64,000 nt of DNA from Clostridia bacterium (GCA_017435865.1 JAFSEF010000101.1:62001-126000), one strand, 5' to 3'; counted from the stretch's first letter, positions 44,380-53,062 are shown. Program-made: numbers and translations. The notes: generated from the sequence alone by a model not told the origin.

Positions 44380-45594
44380 TCAATCAATAGTGATACTATC
44401 AACAGTACAATCTATATAACCGTCTTTCATTCCGATAGAGATATTCTCATTGAGAGTAATATCTTTAACAGAGTTCATAATATTGCTGTCTTTATATACA
44501 ACAGCATAACCACGACTGAGCACTTTTAACGGACTTAACACGTCTAATTTAGAAACCAGCGTTCCGAAACGAGAGGTATTTTTTGCAATACAATGTTTAT
44601 ATGCATTTACAAGTCTGTACGAAAGCATGTCTACAGTCTGTTTTTCAGGATCAAAAAACTGCTTCGGCGAAGAAAAACTGCGTGTCTGCAAAAGACCGTT
44701 CAGATATTCTCTCTCAAATTCAATTTTATTATTTATAAGATGATGTATAGAATAATTCAGATTCATTAATCGCTGTTCTTCAACTGCTATATCAGGTGTT
44801 GCCAACTCTGCTGCTGCAGAAGGAGTCGGTGCTCTGAGATCACTGACAAAATCACATAAAGTAAAATCTGTCTCATGACCAACAGCGGAAACAACGGGTG
44901 TCTTGCAATGAAATATTGTTCTGATGAGAAGTTCATCATTAAAAGACCACAGATCTTCAATAGAACCTCCACCACGACCAACGATTAAAACGTCACAATT
45001 ACCAAACTTATCAAGTTCAGATATCGCATTTCTGATTTCAGAAGCAGCTGAATCCCCCTGTACACTGACAGGATACAAGACAATAACAGCAATCGGCCAT
45101 CTTCTGTTGATGATATTAATAATGTCCTGTACAGCTGCTCCTGTTGGTGATGTAACAACACCAATTCTGGTCGGATAAGCAGGAATACGTTTTTTGTGAA
45201 CAGGTGAAAACAATCCCTCTTTTTCAAGCTTATTCTTCAGTTGTTCATACGCAACAGTAAGTGCACCTATGCCGTCAGGTTGCATACTTTCCACATAGAT
45301 CTGGTAAACACCGTCGCGTTCATAAACCGAAACACGTCCTCTGACCTGCACTTTCATTCCGTTTTCGGGTCTGAAACGCAAAGAAGAAGCATTACGGCTG
45401 AACATGACAGCTTTGATTGCGGAAACTTCATCTTTTAATGTAAAATACAAATGACCGGATTTATAGTGACCTGAAAAATTGGAGATTTCACCACAGACCA
45501 AAATGTCCGATAAACGCAAATCAGCATCCAACAGACTTTTTACAAAAAGATTCAGTTGCGAAACACTGACAGCTACATTTTGCGTAAGACTCAC
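44380..45594 (-). CDS. xseA: Exodeoxyribonuclease VII large subunit
   Basis: The 404-residue protein has an N-terminal OB-fold (VSQLNLFVKSLLDADLRLSDILVCGEISNF), then the nuclease core RIGVVTSPTGAAVQDIINIINRRWP, VLIVGRGGGSIEDLWSFNDE and PVVSAVGHETDFTLCDFVSDLRAPTPSAAAEL. It degrades single-stranded DNA from both ends together with XseB. The start is GTG, 4 bases after the stop of the TsaD-like gene. Confidence 0.98.
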   Translation of the reverse strand: MSLTQNVAVSVSQLNLFVKSLLDADLRLSDILVCGEISNFSGHYKSGHLYFTLKDEVSAIKAVMFSRNASSLRFRPENGMKVQVRGRVSVYERDGVYQIYVESMQPDGIGALTVAYEQLKNKLEKEGLFSPVHKKRIPAYPTRIGVVTSPTGAAVQDIINIINRRWPIAVIVLYPVSVQGDSAASEIRNAISELDKFGNCDVLIVGRGGGSIEDLWSFNDELLIRTIFHCKTPVVSAVGHETDFTLCDFVSDLRAPTPSAAAELATPDIAVEEQRLMNLNYSIHHLINNKIEFEREYLNGLLQTRSFSSPKQFFDPEKQTVDMLSYRLVNAYKHCIAKNTSRFGTLVSKLDVLSPLKVLSRGYAVVYKDSNIMNSVKDITLNENISIGMKDGYIDCTVDSITID

Positions 45595-45598
45595 TCCA

Positions 45599-46525
45599 TT
45601 ATTTCAAACTTGCAAGATAAGCAATGCCCGCAGCATTGTCAGAAGAATAAAAAGGATCAGAGAATACAGCATTAAAACGACGTGAAATCTCTTCCCTTAT
45701 GATCAGATCCGACATAACACCACCTGAAAAAAGAATCGGCAAAGAAGGATGTTTGCTGACACAATTCTCAGCCATATGAATCAGAGCAGCAGTAATAAAA
45801 TCAAGACAATAGCGAGCAACATTTTCAGGTGATTCATTCTTTGCAATCATTTGTGCACATTTATTTTCAAGGCCGGATAAACTCGGACACCCATCACGCA
45901 TAAAAGGTTTGCATCTGAATTTTGTAACAGATTTGTTTGCAAGTTCTTCAATATGTTTTCCGGCAGGAAACGGCAAATTCAGCATATTGCCGACACGATC
46001 AATTGCTTGTCCTGCCTTAAGATCAAGGGACGATGCAATCACATCAATATGAAAAATAGTATCAGCATCAGGTTGCACAAGTACAACCTCAGTGGTACCG
46101 CCTGAAACATGAAATGCAATAAATGCCTGCTGCAACAGGTCGGTTCTGCCTGCGGAATAAGCAGCTGCAACAATATGCCCGGACTGATGAGAAAAAGAAT
46201 ATACAGGAACGGACAAGCATGAACCAAGACTTTTTGCAAATGATGTCCCGACTGTAAAACAGGGCATATAAGAACCGACTTCATCGCGAGGAACAGACGA
46301 AACACCGATTCCGGATATGTCTTTAATGTACAGCTCTTCAATAGTCTGAAATAATAAAGGTAAATTCTGTACGTGCTGAAAAACAGCATCACTTTGTCGC
46401 AATCCGACTTCGCCGCTTTTCACTTGTAATATCTTTCGCTCAAAACCGACAATGCCGTCCATTTGATCATAGACAGCAATGCTTGTAGTGTAATTACTTG
46501 TATCGATACCCAGAAACTTAGCCAT
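45599..46525 (-). CDS. TsaD/Kae1-like protein (short paralogue of the tRNA t6A factor)
   Basis: The 308-residue ASKHA protein starts FLGIDTSNYTTSIAVYD and keeps the Kae1-type metal histidines in SHQSGHIVAAA, FHVSGGTTEVVL, LKAGQAIDRVGNMLNLPFPAG and PILFSGGVMSD. It resembles TsaD but is shorter and lies in the nusB-xseA position, where clostridia carry a second copy often labelled O-sialoglycoprotein endopeptidase. The true TsaD for t6A synthesis is probably elsewhere. Function unproven. The ATG at 46525 lies one base past the nusB stop. Confidence 0.85.
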   Translation of the reverse strand: MAKFLGIDTSNYTTSIAVYDQMDGIVGFERKILQVKSGEVGLRQSDAVFQHVQNLPLLFQTIEELYIKDISGIGVSSVPRDEVGSYMPCFTVGTSFAKSLGSCLSVPVYSFSHQSGHIVAAAYSAGRTDLLQQAFIAFHVSGGTTEVVLVQPDADTIFHIDVIASSLDLKAGQAIDRVGNMLNLPFPAGKHIEELANKSVTKFRCKPFMRDGCPSLSGLENKCAQMIAKNESPENVARYCLDFITAALIHMAENCVSKHPSLPILFSGGVMSDLIIREEISRRFNAVFSDPFYSSDNAAGIAYLASLK

Positions 46526-46526
46526 T

Positions 46527-46943
46527 TTAATCTTCAGATACACCTGCAGCATTCGATCTTGCAATGTTACCGAGAATGCCGTTTATAAAAGAAGCATCTT
46601 CCGTGGAAGCAAATTTTTTAGCCAGTTCAACAGCTTCATTTATAGATACAGACTGTGGAATATCATCAAAATAAAGCATTTCAGCAACTGCTAATCTGAG
46701 TATGGCGAGAGTAACGCGAGGTAATCTTGACAATGCCCATTTACGAGAAAGAGCTGATAACTTAGAATCAATATCATCTACATGCTCCATCGCAGCCGTT
46801 GCTAACTGAATCGCAAATGAATCCGGAATAAACAAACCGCAATCTTCTGCAAAGTCAGCAAGCTCCTGGATGGTGTTATCTGAATTGAACATTTTTTCAA
46901 AAAGAAGCATAAATGCCTGTTCACGTATTTCTCGTCTTGTCAT
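46527..46943 (-). CDS. nusB: Transcription antitermination factor NusB
   Basis: The 138-residue all-helical protein begins TRREIREQAFMLLFEKMF and ends with RVTLAILRLAVAEMLYFDDIPQSVSINEAVELAKKFAS, the NusB hallmark. It joins NusE in ribosomal RNA antitermination. It heads the ten-gene operon down to recN. AAGGAG lies 5 bases before the ATG. Confidence 0.97.
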   Translation of the reverse strand: MTRREIREQAFMLLFEKMFNSDNTIQELADFAEDCGLFIPDSFAIQLATAAMEHVDDIDSKLSALSRKWALSRLPRVTLAILRLAVAEMLYFDDIPQSVSINEAVELAKKFASTEDASFINGILGNIARSNAAGVSED

Positions 46944-46972
46944 AATGACTCCTTAAAAATATAATTGAAGTT

Positions 46973-47001
46973 ATTATATCATATGAATTCTGAATATACA
47001 A
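46973..47001 (-). promoter_or_regulatory. Sigma-A promoter of the nusB-recN operon
   Basis: TTGTAT (47001-46996) and TATAAT (46978-46973) on the minus strand, 17-base spacer. Confidence 0.78.
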
Positions 47002-47055
47002 GTAATTTTGTATATTTTTTGTATATACAGAATTTTATGCATTATAAACAATGAT

Positions 47056-47081
47056 ACGGACACCACCTGTGTGATGTCCGT
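47056..47081 (-). terminator. Possible terminator after the 202-residue lipoprotein gene
   Basis: Minus-strand stem ACGGACATCAC / GTGGTGTCCGT, 8 bases past the stop codon. The following T-tract is interrupted, so termination may be partial. Confidence 0.6.
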
Positions 47082-47088
47082 AGAAAAA

Positions 47089-47697
47089 TTATTCAGCTTT
47101 CAAAAAACTATTATTGACCCCCATGTACACATTGGCAGGCAATCGGAACACATAATGACGAACGGTATGTTCGCCATCACCTTCTGCGACTTCTCTTGTT
47201 GCATTCACATGAAGAATACAACTGTCATTGTTATATGTAACCGAGTCGATTGAGTGTTTGGTCTGTGAGTTGCTTTCCCTTACAGAAAGGATCAGAAGAT
47301 TCCATGTATCATAGAATTTTTCATCAACATAGATCGCCTTGCCTGCATCAGTTTTAAACATTTCTTCCTGTACAGGGGCAGCAAGTCTATTAATATCTTC
47401 TTCGCCATCAAAGAATGCACGGAAATCTGCAGGATTTTGTACAATAACAGGTATAACAGCTCTATCCATAACATCATAATATGCCGGATTTTCAACAACA
47501 TAATCAAGATAACAAAGAGGCATACCCTCAATCAATTGTTGCAATGCATTATCAGGCTGCACAATGTAACCGTTAACATTACTGACATATTCTGTAGGAG
47601 CGGCATCACCATCGGAAACCAAATCTTCATTTCCACAAGCAGTCATTACAGCACAACAGACGCACAAAACCAACAAAAACACAATCACTTTTTTCAT
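47089..47697 (-). CDS. Lipoprotein of unknown function
   Basis: I do not recognise the family. The 202-residue protein has a signal peptide with the lipobox MTAC (Cys 21), so it is a membrane-tethered lipoprotein. The mature part is acidic, with a possible strand-helix domain between residues 40 and 200 (SNVNGYIVQPDNALQQLI, VIPVIVQNPADFRAFFDGE). GGAGAG lies 8 bases before the ATG. It diverges from the serine dehydratase operon. Confidence 0.82.
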   Translation of the reverse strand: MKKVIVFLLVLCVCCAVMTACGNEDLVSDGDAAPTEYVSNVNGYIVQPDNALQQLIEGMPLCYLDYVVENPAYYDVMDRAVIPVIVQNPADFRAFFDGEEDINRLAAPVQEEMFKTDAGKAIYVDEKFYDTWNLLILSVRESNSQTKHSIDSVTYNNDSCILHVNATREVAEGDGEHTVRHYVFRLPANVYMGVNNSFLKAE

Positions 47698-47735
47698 AAT
47701 TATTACTCTCCTGTTTTCATTACAAAAAATTATAT

Positions 47736-47757
47736 AGCATAATCATTAAATTATGCT
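47736..47757. promoter_or_regulatory. Candidate operator between divergent genes
   Basis: AGCATAAT-CATTAA-ATTATGCT has perfect 8-base arms. It lies just upstream of the serine dehydratase -35 box and within the likely promoter area of the lipoprotein gene. Confidence 0.45.
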
Positions 47758-47785
47758 TTACAATGTGTGAAGAAAATTATAAAAT
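47757..47785 (+). promoter_or_regulatory. Sigma-A-type promoter of the serine dehydratase operon
   Basis: TTTACA (47757-47762) and TAAAAT (47780-47785), 17-base spacer. Confidence 0.65.
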
Positions 47786-47816
47786 ATAGATATAAAAAAT
47801 CTTAATGGAGATTAAC

Positions 47817-49046
47817 ATGAAGTCACTGAAAGAATTATACCGCATCGGACGCGGTCCGTCAAGCTCACATACCATGGGGCCTGTAAAAGCTGCAAGTCTT
47901 TTTGCTGAAGAGAATCCTTCTGCAGATTTTTTTGAAGTCACACTCTACGGATCCCTTGCTTTGACCGGTAAAGGACATCAGACCGACAGGGCTGTCAAAG
48001 AGACTCTTGATCCGACTCCGTGTCACATTGTTTTCGATGAAGAAAACGAAAGCATGCCTCATCCGAACACAATGGATCTTGCTGCTTTTAAAAACAACGA
48101 ACAAATAGCATTTATGCGCGTATACAGTGTTGGCGGAGGTATGATACAAGTTGAAGGTAGACCTGATATTGACACACCTGATGTATATCCCGAAAACACA
48201 TTTAAAGAAATAGCTACTTTCTGCAAAGAACACAATATGCGTATTTCTGATTATTGTTTCATGCGTGAAGGACCCGAAATAGAAAAGCACTTATCGAAAG
48301 TATGGCAATGCATGAAGCATACAATTGCAGAAGGACTTGCTGCAACAGGTGAATTACCGGGTGGCCTGCATGTCGAAAGAAAAGCACAATATCTTTTCAA
48401 TCAAAGACATATTGACGAAAGTGAAGCAACAAGAGAAAACAGACTCGTATGTGCTTTTGCTTATGCTGCCAGCGAACAGAATGCGGATGCCGGCATTGTT
48501 GTGACAGCGCCGACCTGCGGTGCCTGTGGTGTTGTTCCCGCTGCATTGTATTATTCACAGCAAAAAAAAGGTTTTTCTGACGAACAAATTATAAGAGCAC
48601 TGGCTACGGGCGGAATCATCGGCAATCTTATCAAAACAAATGCCACAATTTCTGGTGCAGCATCGGGTTGCCAGGCAGAAATCGGCTCTGCTTGCTCAAT
48701 GGCGGCTGCTGCACTTGGTGAATTGTATGAAATGGGCATTGATCAGATTGAGTATGCTGCAGAAATTGCAATGGAACATCACCTTGGACTGACATGCGAC
48801 CCCATTCACGGTCTTGTTCAAATTCCTTGTATTGAAAGAAATGCCGTTGCAGCAATGAGAGCAATCAACGCTTTGAGTCTTGCAAACTTTTTATCAGGTT
48901 CCAGAAAAATCAGTTTCGATATGGTCGTTGAAACTATGTACGAAACAGGACGTGATCTTGCTTACCAATATCGTGAAACAAGCGAAGGTGGTCTTGCCAA
49001 ACTGTATACTAAAAAGAAAATGAGCATAAAAAGACAAATACTTTAA
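47817..49046 (+). CDS. sdaA: L-serine ammonia-lyase (iron-sulfur type, single chain)
   Basis: The 409-residue enzyme turns L-serine into pyruvate and ammonia. The beta part begins YRIGRGPSSSHTMGPVKAA, and the alpha part has the cluster cysteines in TAPTCGACGVVPAA and SGCQAEIGSACSMAAAA, then LGLTCDPIHGLVQIPCIERN. Both parts are in one chain, as in E. coli SdaA (454), unlike the two-gene Bacillus type, but shorter. GGAG lies 6 bases before the ATG at 47817. The next two genes are in the same operon. Confidence 0.96.
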   Translation: MKSLKELYRIGRGPSSSHTMGPVKAASLFAEENPSADFFEVTLYGSLALTGKGHQTDRAVKETLDPTPCHIVFDEENESMPHPNTMDLAAFKNNEQIAFMRVYSVGGGMIQVEGRPDIDTPDVYPENTFKEIATFCKEHNMRISDYCFMREGPEIEKHLSKVWQCMKHTIAEGLAATGELPGGLHVERKAQYLFNQRHIDESEATRENRLVCAFAYAASEQNADAGIVVTAPTCGACGVVPAALYYSQQKKGFSDEQIIRALATGGIIGNLIKTNATISGAASGCQAEIGSACSMAAAALGELYEMGIDQIEYAAEIAMEHHLGLTCDPIHGLVQIPCIERNAVAAMRAINALSLANFLSGSRKISFDMVVETMYETGRDLAYQYRETSEGGLAKLYTKKKMSIKRQIL

Positions 49047-49069
49047 AAGCCAATGTGAGGACTAAATCA

Positions 49070-49564
49070 ATGAGTATTACCAATGAACCGAAATACAAAA
49101 ACGTTTTGCTGCAGGCTATTCGTGCACAACTTGAACATCGTGCAACATGGATGTATCTGCTTTGTGACGAAGCCCGAAAAAAAGGATTAGACCCAAAGGA
49201 ATTTGCACCTCAGGCAATTAAAAGATGCGGTCTTTTTCAGGGATCCGATTTATGCAAACAAGCCGGCACAAAAAGTCTGAAGGGATTAAAAAAGACCTTA
49301 TTTACATTACCCGCTCAACTTGTATTTGAAATGGATATCAAGAGTTGCTCCGATGACAATCTTGACATTGATTTCCATTATTGTCCGTTAGTCAAGGCAT
49401 GGCAAAAGCAGGGCTGCAGCGATGAAGAGATTTCACAGCTTTGTGATTTTGCAATGTGTGGCGACAGAGGAATTGCAGAAAGCTTCGGTTGCCATCTTGA
49501 GCTGAATAAAACAATAGCAAACGGTGACAACATATGTGAGATCCGTTTCAAAAGAAATAAATGA
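49070..49564 (+). CDS. L-2-amino-thiazoline-4-carboxylate hydrolase family protein
   Basis: The 164-residue protein matches the ATC_hydrolase domain by FHYCPLVKAWQKQGCSDEEISQLCD and MCGDRGIAESFG, the conserved C-terminal block with His, Cys and Asp. Founding members open the thiazoline ring on the way to L-cysteine, but the family is broad and the true substrate here is open. I used the ATG at 49070, 9 bases after GAGG. It lies between a serine dehydratase and a transporter gene, hinting at amino-acid or thiol-compound use. Confidence 0.8.
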   Translation: MSITNEPKYKNVLLQAIRAQLEHRATWMYLLCDEARKKGLDPKEFAPQAIKRCGLFQGSDLCKQAGTKSLKGLKKTLFTLPAQLVFEMDIKSCSDDNLDIDFHYCPLVKAWQKQGCSDEEISQLCDFAMCGDRGIAESFGCHLELNKTIANGDNICEIRFKRNK

Positions 49565-49581
49565 TTGCAAGGAGGATTTAC

Positions 49582-51063
49582 ATGAAAAGACAGAAAACAT
49601 CACAACCACCAAAAGCTCTGCAGCACCCGAATGCCATCGGCATCAAAGAAGGTATAGGGTATATGTTCGGAGATATCGGCAACCTTCTGGTACTGACATT
49701 TATCTCTACATTTCTGAAAGTGTTCTACACAGACAGTCTTATGACAGCTTTTGATGCAGATAAGGTCTACAACGACATTACAGTGTTATTCCTTGTTGTG
49801 CGTCTGTGGGATGCAATCAATGACCCGATGTGGGGATTGATCGTTGATGCAAGAAAACCTACAAAAGACGGAAAATTCAGGCCCTACATCAAAGTTGTAA
49901 GCATCCCGCTTGCCGTTTCCTGCATACTTTGCTTCCTGAATATCAGTAAATTCATCAGCAATTATACCATTCTTCTTGCATTTGCTTACATTACTTATAC
50001 AGCATTTGGAATGCTTTATACGGGCATGAACATTCCCTATGGCTCCCTTGCTTCCGTCATTACAGATGATCCCAAAGGAAGAACTCTGCTTTCAACATTC
50101 CGTTCAATCGGTGGTGGTGTTGGCGGTGCAATGCCTACATTGGTAGGTCAGGCACTCATTTACAGCAAAGTAGAACAAGCAGACGGAACGATTACTTCAC
50201 AGTTCAGCGACAAACGAGCTTTGATTCTGGTTCTTGTGTTCTCTGTTGCTTCGGCTGTAATGTACCTGATATGCTTCAAAACCACAAAAGAACGCGTACA
50301 GTCTGTGCAAGAGAAGAAAAAGATTGACATCAAAAAGACATATGGTTCCTTGTTTAAGAGCCTACCCTTTATCACTGTCATGATTTCGGGAATTCTGATC
50401 AGCGGATTGCTGCAATTCGGTTCTTTCTCACAGTATCTTTACAAAAACTATTTCGGCGATTCAAATCTTGGCATATTCAATACTCTTTGCACCTACGGTC
50501 CTATGGCGGCACTCATCCTTTTCGTACCCAAAATGGTTGAAAAATACGGAAAGAAAGAACTCTGCGTCTTTGGCCTGTGTCTTTCATCTGCAGCAGCAAT
50601 CTTCAACGCAGTATTTTTGCCCGGCAAAGTCTTGTTCTTTGTCATGCAAGCTCTCATAGGTCTCGGATATACATTTATGAGCATTACAAACTGGGCGATT
50701 GTTATGGACTGCATTGATTATCATGAGTATATGACCAATGAAAAAAGCGAAAGTGCAATTTATGCCGTATATACTTTCGCAAGAAAAGTCGGTCAGACCA
50801 TTGCCGATTCCGGCGGAATGCAGCTTCTTAAAAAGACAGGCTACAATGAAAAACTCAAAGATACAATCACTACTGCAAAAGGATCTGTCGGACACAATAT
50901 TTACAGAATGTGCACAATCGTACCCGCTGTTGTATATACTTTGATCCTGATTCTTACAATTATTTATCCGCTTTCTAAGAAAAAACTGATTCCAATACAA
51001 CAGGAACTTCGCCAAAGACGTGAAGCTTCTATAAACAGTGAATGTGCCGTTGCAGCAGAATAA
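49582..51063 (+). CDS. GPH-type (MFS) cation symporter
   Basis: The 493-residue protein has about 12 membrane segments and belongs to the glycoside-pentoside-hexuronide:cation symporter group by LVVRLWDAINDPMWGLIVDARK (with the D-x-x-x-D-P motif), KFRPYIK, GMNIPYGSLASVIT and VMDCIDYHEY. These usually import sugars or sugar-like solutes with sodium or protons. Its place after a serine dehydratase and an ATC-hydrolase-like gene suggests an unusual substrate. AAGGAGG lies 6 bases before the ATG; the gene starts 17 bases after the previous stop. Confidence 0.93.
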   Translation: MKRQKTSQPPKALQHPNAIGIKEGIGYMFGDIGNLLVLTFISTFLKVFYTDSLMTAFDADKVYNDITVLFLVVRLWDAINDPMWGLIVDARKPTKDGKFRPYIKVVSIPLAVSCILCFLNISKFISNYTILLAFAYITYTAFGMLYTGMNIPYGSLASVITDDPKGRTLLSTFRSIGGGVGGAMPTLVGQALIYSKVEQADGTITSQFSDKRALILVLVFSVASAVMYLICFKTTKERVQSVQEKKKIDIKKTYGSLFKSLPFITVMISGILISGLLQFGSFSQYLYKNYFGDSNLGIFNTLCTYGPMAALILFVPKMVEKYGKKELCVFGLCLSSAAAIFNAVFLPGKVLFFVMQALIGLGYTFMSITNWAIVMDCIDYHEYMTNEKSESAIYAVYTFARKVGQTIADSGGMQLLKKTGYNEKLKDTITTAKGSVGHNIYRMCTIVPAVVYTLILILTIIYPLSKKKLIPIQQELRQRREASINSECAVAAE

Positions 51064-51076
51064 ATAGTTAAATATT

Positions 51077-51106
51077 AAAGCAGGTTCTCGTTTGAGAACC
51101 TGCTTT
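51077..51106. terminator. Bidirectional terminator
   Basis: Stem AAAGCAGGTTCTC / GAGAACCTGCTTT with a four-base loop lies between the convergent symporter and metallophosphoesterase genes. Confidence 0.88.
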
Positions 51107-51120
51107 AAAGATATCTTTTA

Positions 51121-52812
51121 TCAACCAAAGAAATGAGCGAAGAATGTCATAAGTCCGTTATAAAGCTGCTTGAGAAACTCGAAGATCTTTTCAAAGAAAT
51201 TCATAGTCTCCTGTGTTGTATTCTTCTCGTAACCGGGCAATGTAACATTGTTATCGGCCGGTGCATCATCGACGCCATATTCACAGAACAACGGCATTAT
51301 AGCAGTTGTAAACAACAGTTCAAGACCGCGCATACGTGATACTGCATTTCCTGCAAGAGTAAGAATTTCGGGATTCAGATCAAGTTTGAGCAACGCAGCA
51401 ATAAATTCAAGAACTGTTGTGTATTCTTCAACTGAAAGATCAGCAAGAGAATAATGCAAAACAGCAGCAAGTCCTCTGGTCATACTAAGAATTTCAGGAC
51501 TGTAACCCGGGAAGTTTTCATCACCGACAACATGTGCCTGGAATATTTCAACTGCAACATCAATAAGATCACCATAAGCGGTCTGCGGTACTTCTATATC
51601 ATATTCTGCAAGATAGCCTTCAATGCTCATTGCATCCTCTTCAGCAACAGATGCATTCAATGACCAATTCAATGATTCAGCAATCTTGGTGCCAACCTTA
51701 TCAACAATTCCCCACATTGCAGCATCTTTTTCTTTATCGAGTTTCAGCAATCGCTTAAGAGAAGAAGCAGATGCGTAACCTGCAATCGTATTACGCACAC
51801 CGATCCATGTGCAGATTTTTGAATACTGCACCATATCAGTTTTTGCCATCTCTATTGCATTTTCTGTAATACCCGGAGGCAGCAAAGAGACATCAACAGA
51901 TTGAACCTTTCGGGTTTCAAAAGTAACAGAATCAGAGAATTTGACAACTCTGTAGGGACAAGGATAAGAGAACAATGCACCTGTCACAACATCGTAAATT
52001 ACAGAACCATCCTCTGCTGTATAAGCTGCAATATCTGTATCATGAGTATGACCGGTGAAGATGTATTTTACACCGTTTGTTGCGAGAACCTCGGCAAGAG
52101 CAACATCACCTTCAACAATAGCGGTCTTATGGAGAGTCTTGGCAAGAACAAAATGTTCAATAAGATTATGATGCATCATTGCAATGACTTTTTTTCCGTC
52201 AGTCGCAGCTTGCTTGCATTGAGCCTCAATCCAATCCACACGAGCTTGTGTCATACCGTGAGGGCTCTGTCCGGGCTTTGTGCTGTCAATCGCAAGCAAT
52301 CTGTATTCATCATTGAGCTCTGCAACATAAGAAGCAGAGAGAGTATCCTGTGCAATCGCATCAGAATAACCGAAAGATTGATAAATCTCTTTGAAGTCTG
52401 CAACACCTGCATCCCAAAAATCATGGTTACCGGGAATTACAAATACTTTTTTTCCGCTGGTTGCTTCAAACTCAGAAAGCAATGCAGCCATCGCAAGATG
52501 CTGATCAATGGTGCCGCCATCTGCAATATCACCGGGCAAAAGCAAAACATCACTTTCATCATTAGCGACAAGATCAAAAAATGCATCAGCTATCGCAACA
52601 GATTCTTCAGGCATCTGTCCGCTGTGACCTGCGTGGAAAAAGTCCTCATTCACCGAATTACCACGTTTTACAGGTGTTGTAGATTTGTCAACATTCAGAT
52701 GAATATCATTGGCAACTGCAATTGTAAGCTCTTTTTCAGTTGCTGCTGCAAAGATACCGCAAGCGGTAAAGATCATAGAAAAAGCTAAAATAAGACTGAT
52801 TATTGATTTCAT
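51121..52812 (-). CDS. Secreted metallophosphoesterase with C-terminal amphipathic tail
   Basis: The 563-residue protein has a signal peptide (about 1-23, cut near AAA-TEK; an FTAC string inside it looks a poor lipobox). The calcineurin-like domain has all motifs: AVANDIHLN, LLPGDIADGG, IPGNHDFWD, AMMHHNL and FTGHTHDTD. A helical domain of about 230 residues of unknown type follows. After a disordered acidic linker (residues 510-533) the last 30 residues form a Phe-rich amphipathic helix (NFFEKIFEFLKQLYNG then FFAHFFG). There is no LPXTG or membrane anchor. The substrate is unknown; nucleotide or phospholipid esters are typical. GGAGG lies 7 bases before the ATG. Confidence 0.9.
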   Translation of the reverse strand: MKSIISLILAFSMIFTACGIFAAATEKELTIAVANDIHLNVDKSTTPVKRGNSVNEDFFHAGHSGQMPEESVAIADAFFDLVANDESDVLLLPGDIADGGTIDQHLAMAALLSEFEATSGKKVFVIPGNHDFWDAGVADFKEIYQSFGYSDAIAQDTLSASYVAELNDEYRLLAIDSTKPGQSPHGMTQARVDWIEAQCKQAATDGKKVIAMMHHNLIEHFVLAKTLHKTAIVEGDVALAEVLATNGVKYIFTGHTHDTDIAAYTAEDGSVIYDVVTGALFSYPCPYRVVKFSDSVTFETRKVQSVDVSLLPPGITENAIEMAKTDMVQYSKICTWIGVRNTIAGYASASSLKRLLKLDKEKDAAMWGIVDKVGTKIAESLNWSLNASVAEEDAMSIEGYLAEYDIEVPQTAYGDLIDVAVEIFQAHVVGDENFPGYSPEILSMTRGLAAVLHYSLADLSVEEYTTVLEFIAALLKLDLNPEILTLAGNAVSRMRGLELLFTTAIMPLFCEYGVDDAPADNNVTLPGYEKNTTQETMNFFEKIFEFLKQLYNGLMTFFAHFFG

Positions 52813-52839
52813 ATTCCGCCTCCTTTATTTTTCTAAATT

Positions 52840-52868
52840 ATAATATCAATTCAGCATAAACAAGTCAA
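52840..52868 (-). promoter_or_regulatory. Sigma-A promoter of the secreted metallophosphoesterase gene
   Basis: TTGACT (52868-52863) and TATTAT (52845-52840) on the minus strand, 17-base spacer. Confidence 0.72.
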
Positions 52869-53012
52869 TAGAACATAATCAACATTTTCCTTTTTCTGCT
52901 TATTACACAAAAACATTCCGGTTCACTTTGTGCAATATTGATATTAACGTTCATATTTAAAAAGACAAAATTCATGACTTTCAAAAAAAATCAGTTTTTA
53001 TGAAAATTTTGC

Positions 53013-53041
53013 TTGACTTTTTTAGCTCTGAGTGCTAATAT
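53013..53041 (+). promoter_or_regulatory. Sigma-A promoter of tRNA-Leu
   Basis: TTGACT (53013-53018) and TAATAT (53036-53041), 17-base spacer, 21 bases before the tRNA. An imperfect palindrome covers the spacer and -10 box. Confidence 0.82.
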
Positions 53042-53062
53042 ATGTGTGCGCCAATGAGATAT

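Noticed and set aside
51901..52788. A 295-codon plus-strand frame opposite the secreted metallophosphoesterase
   Set aside because: The minus-strand protein has a signal peptide and full catalytic motifs; the antisense product has none.
51121..52812. The secreted metallophosphoesterase as a lipoprotein
   Set aside because: FTAC in the signal peptide resembles a lipobox, but Phe is at the position where Leu is usual and hydrophobic residues continue past the Cys to a good type I cut site, so ordinary secretion is more likely.
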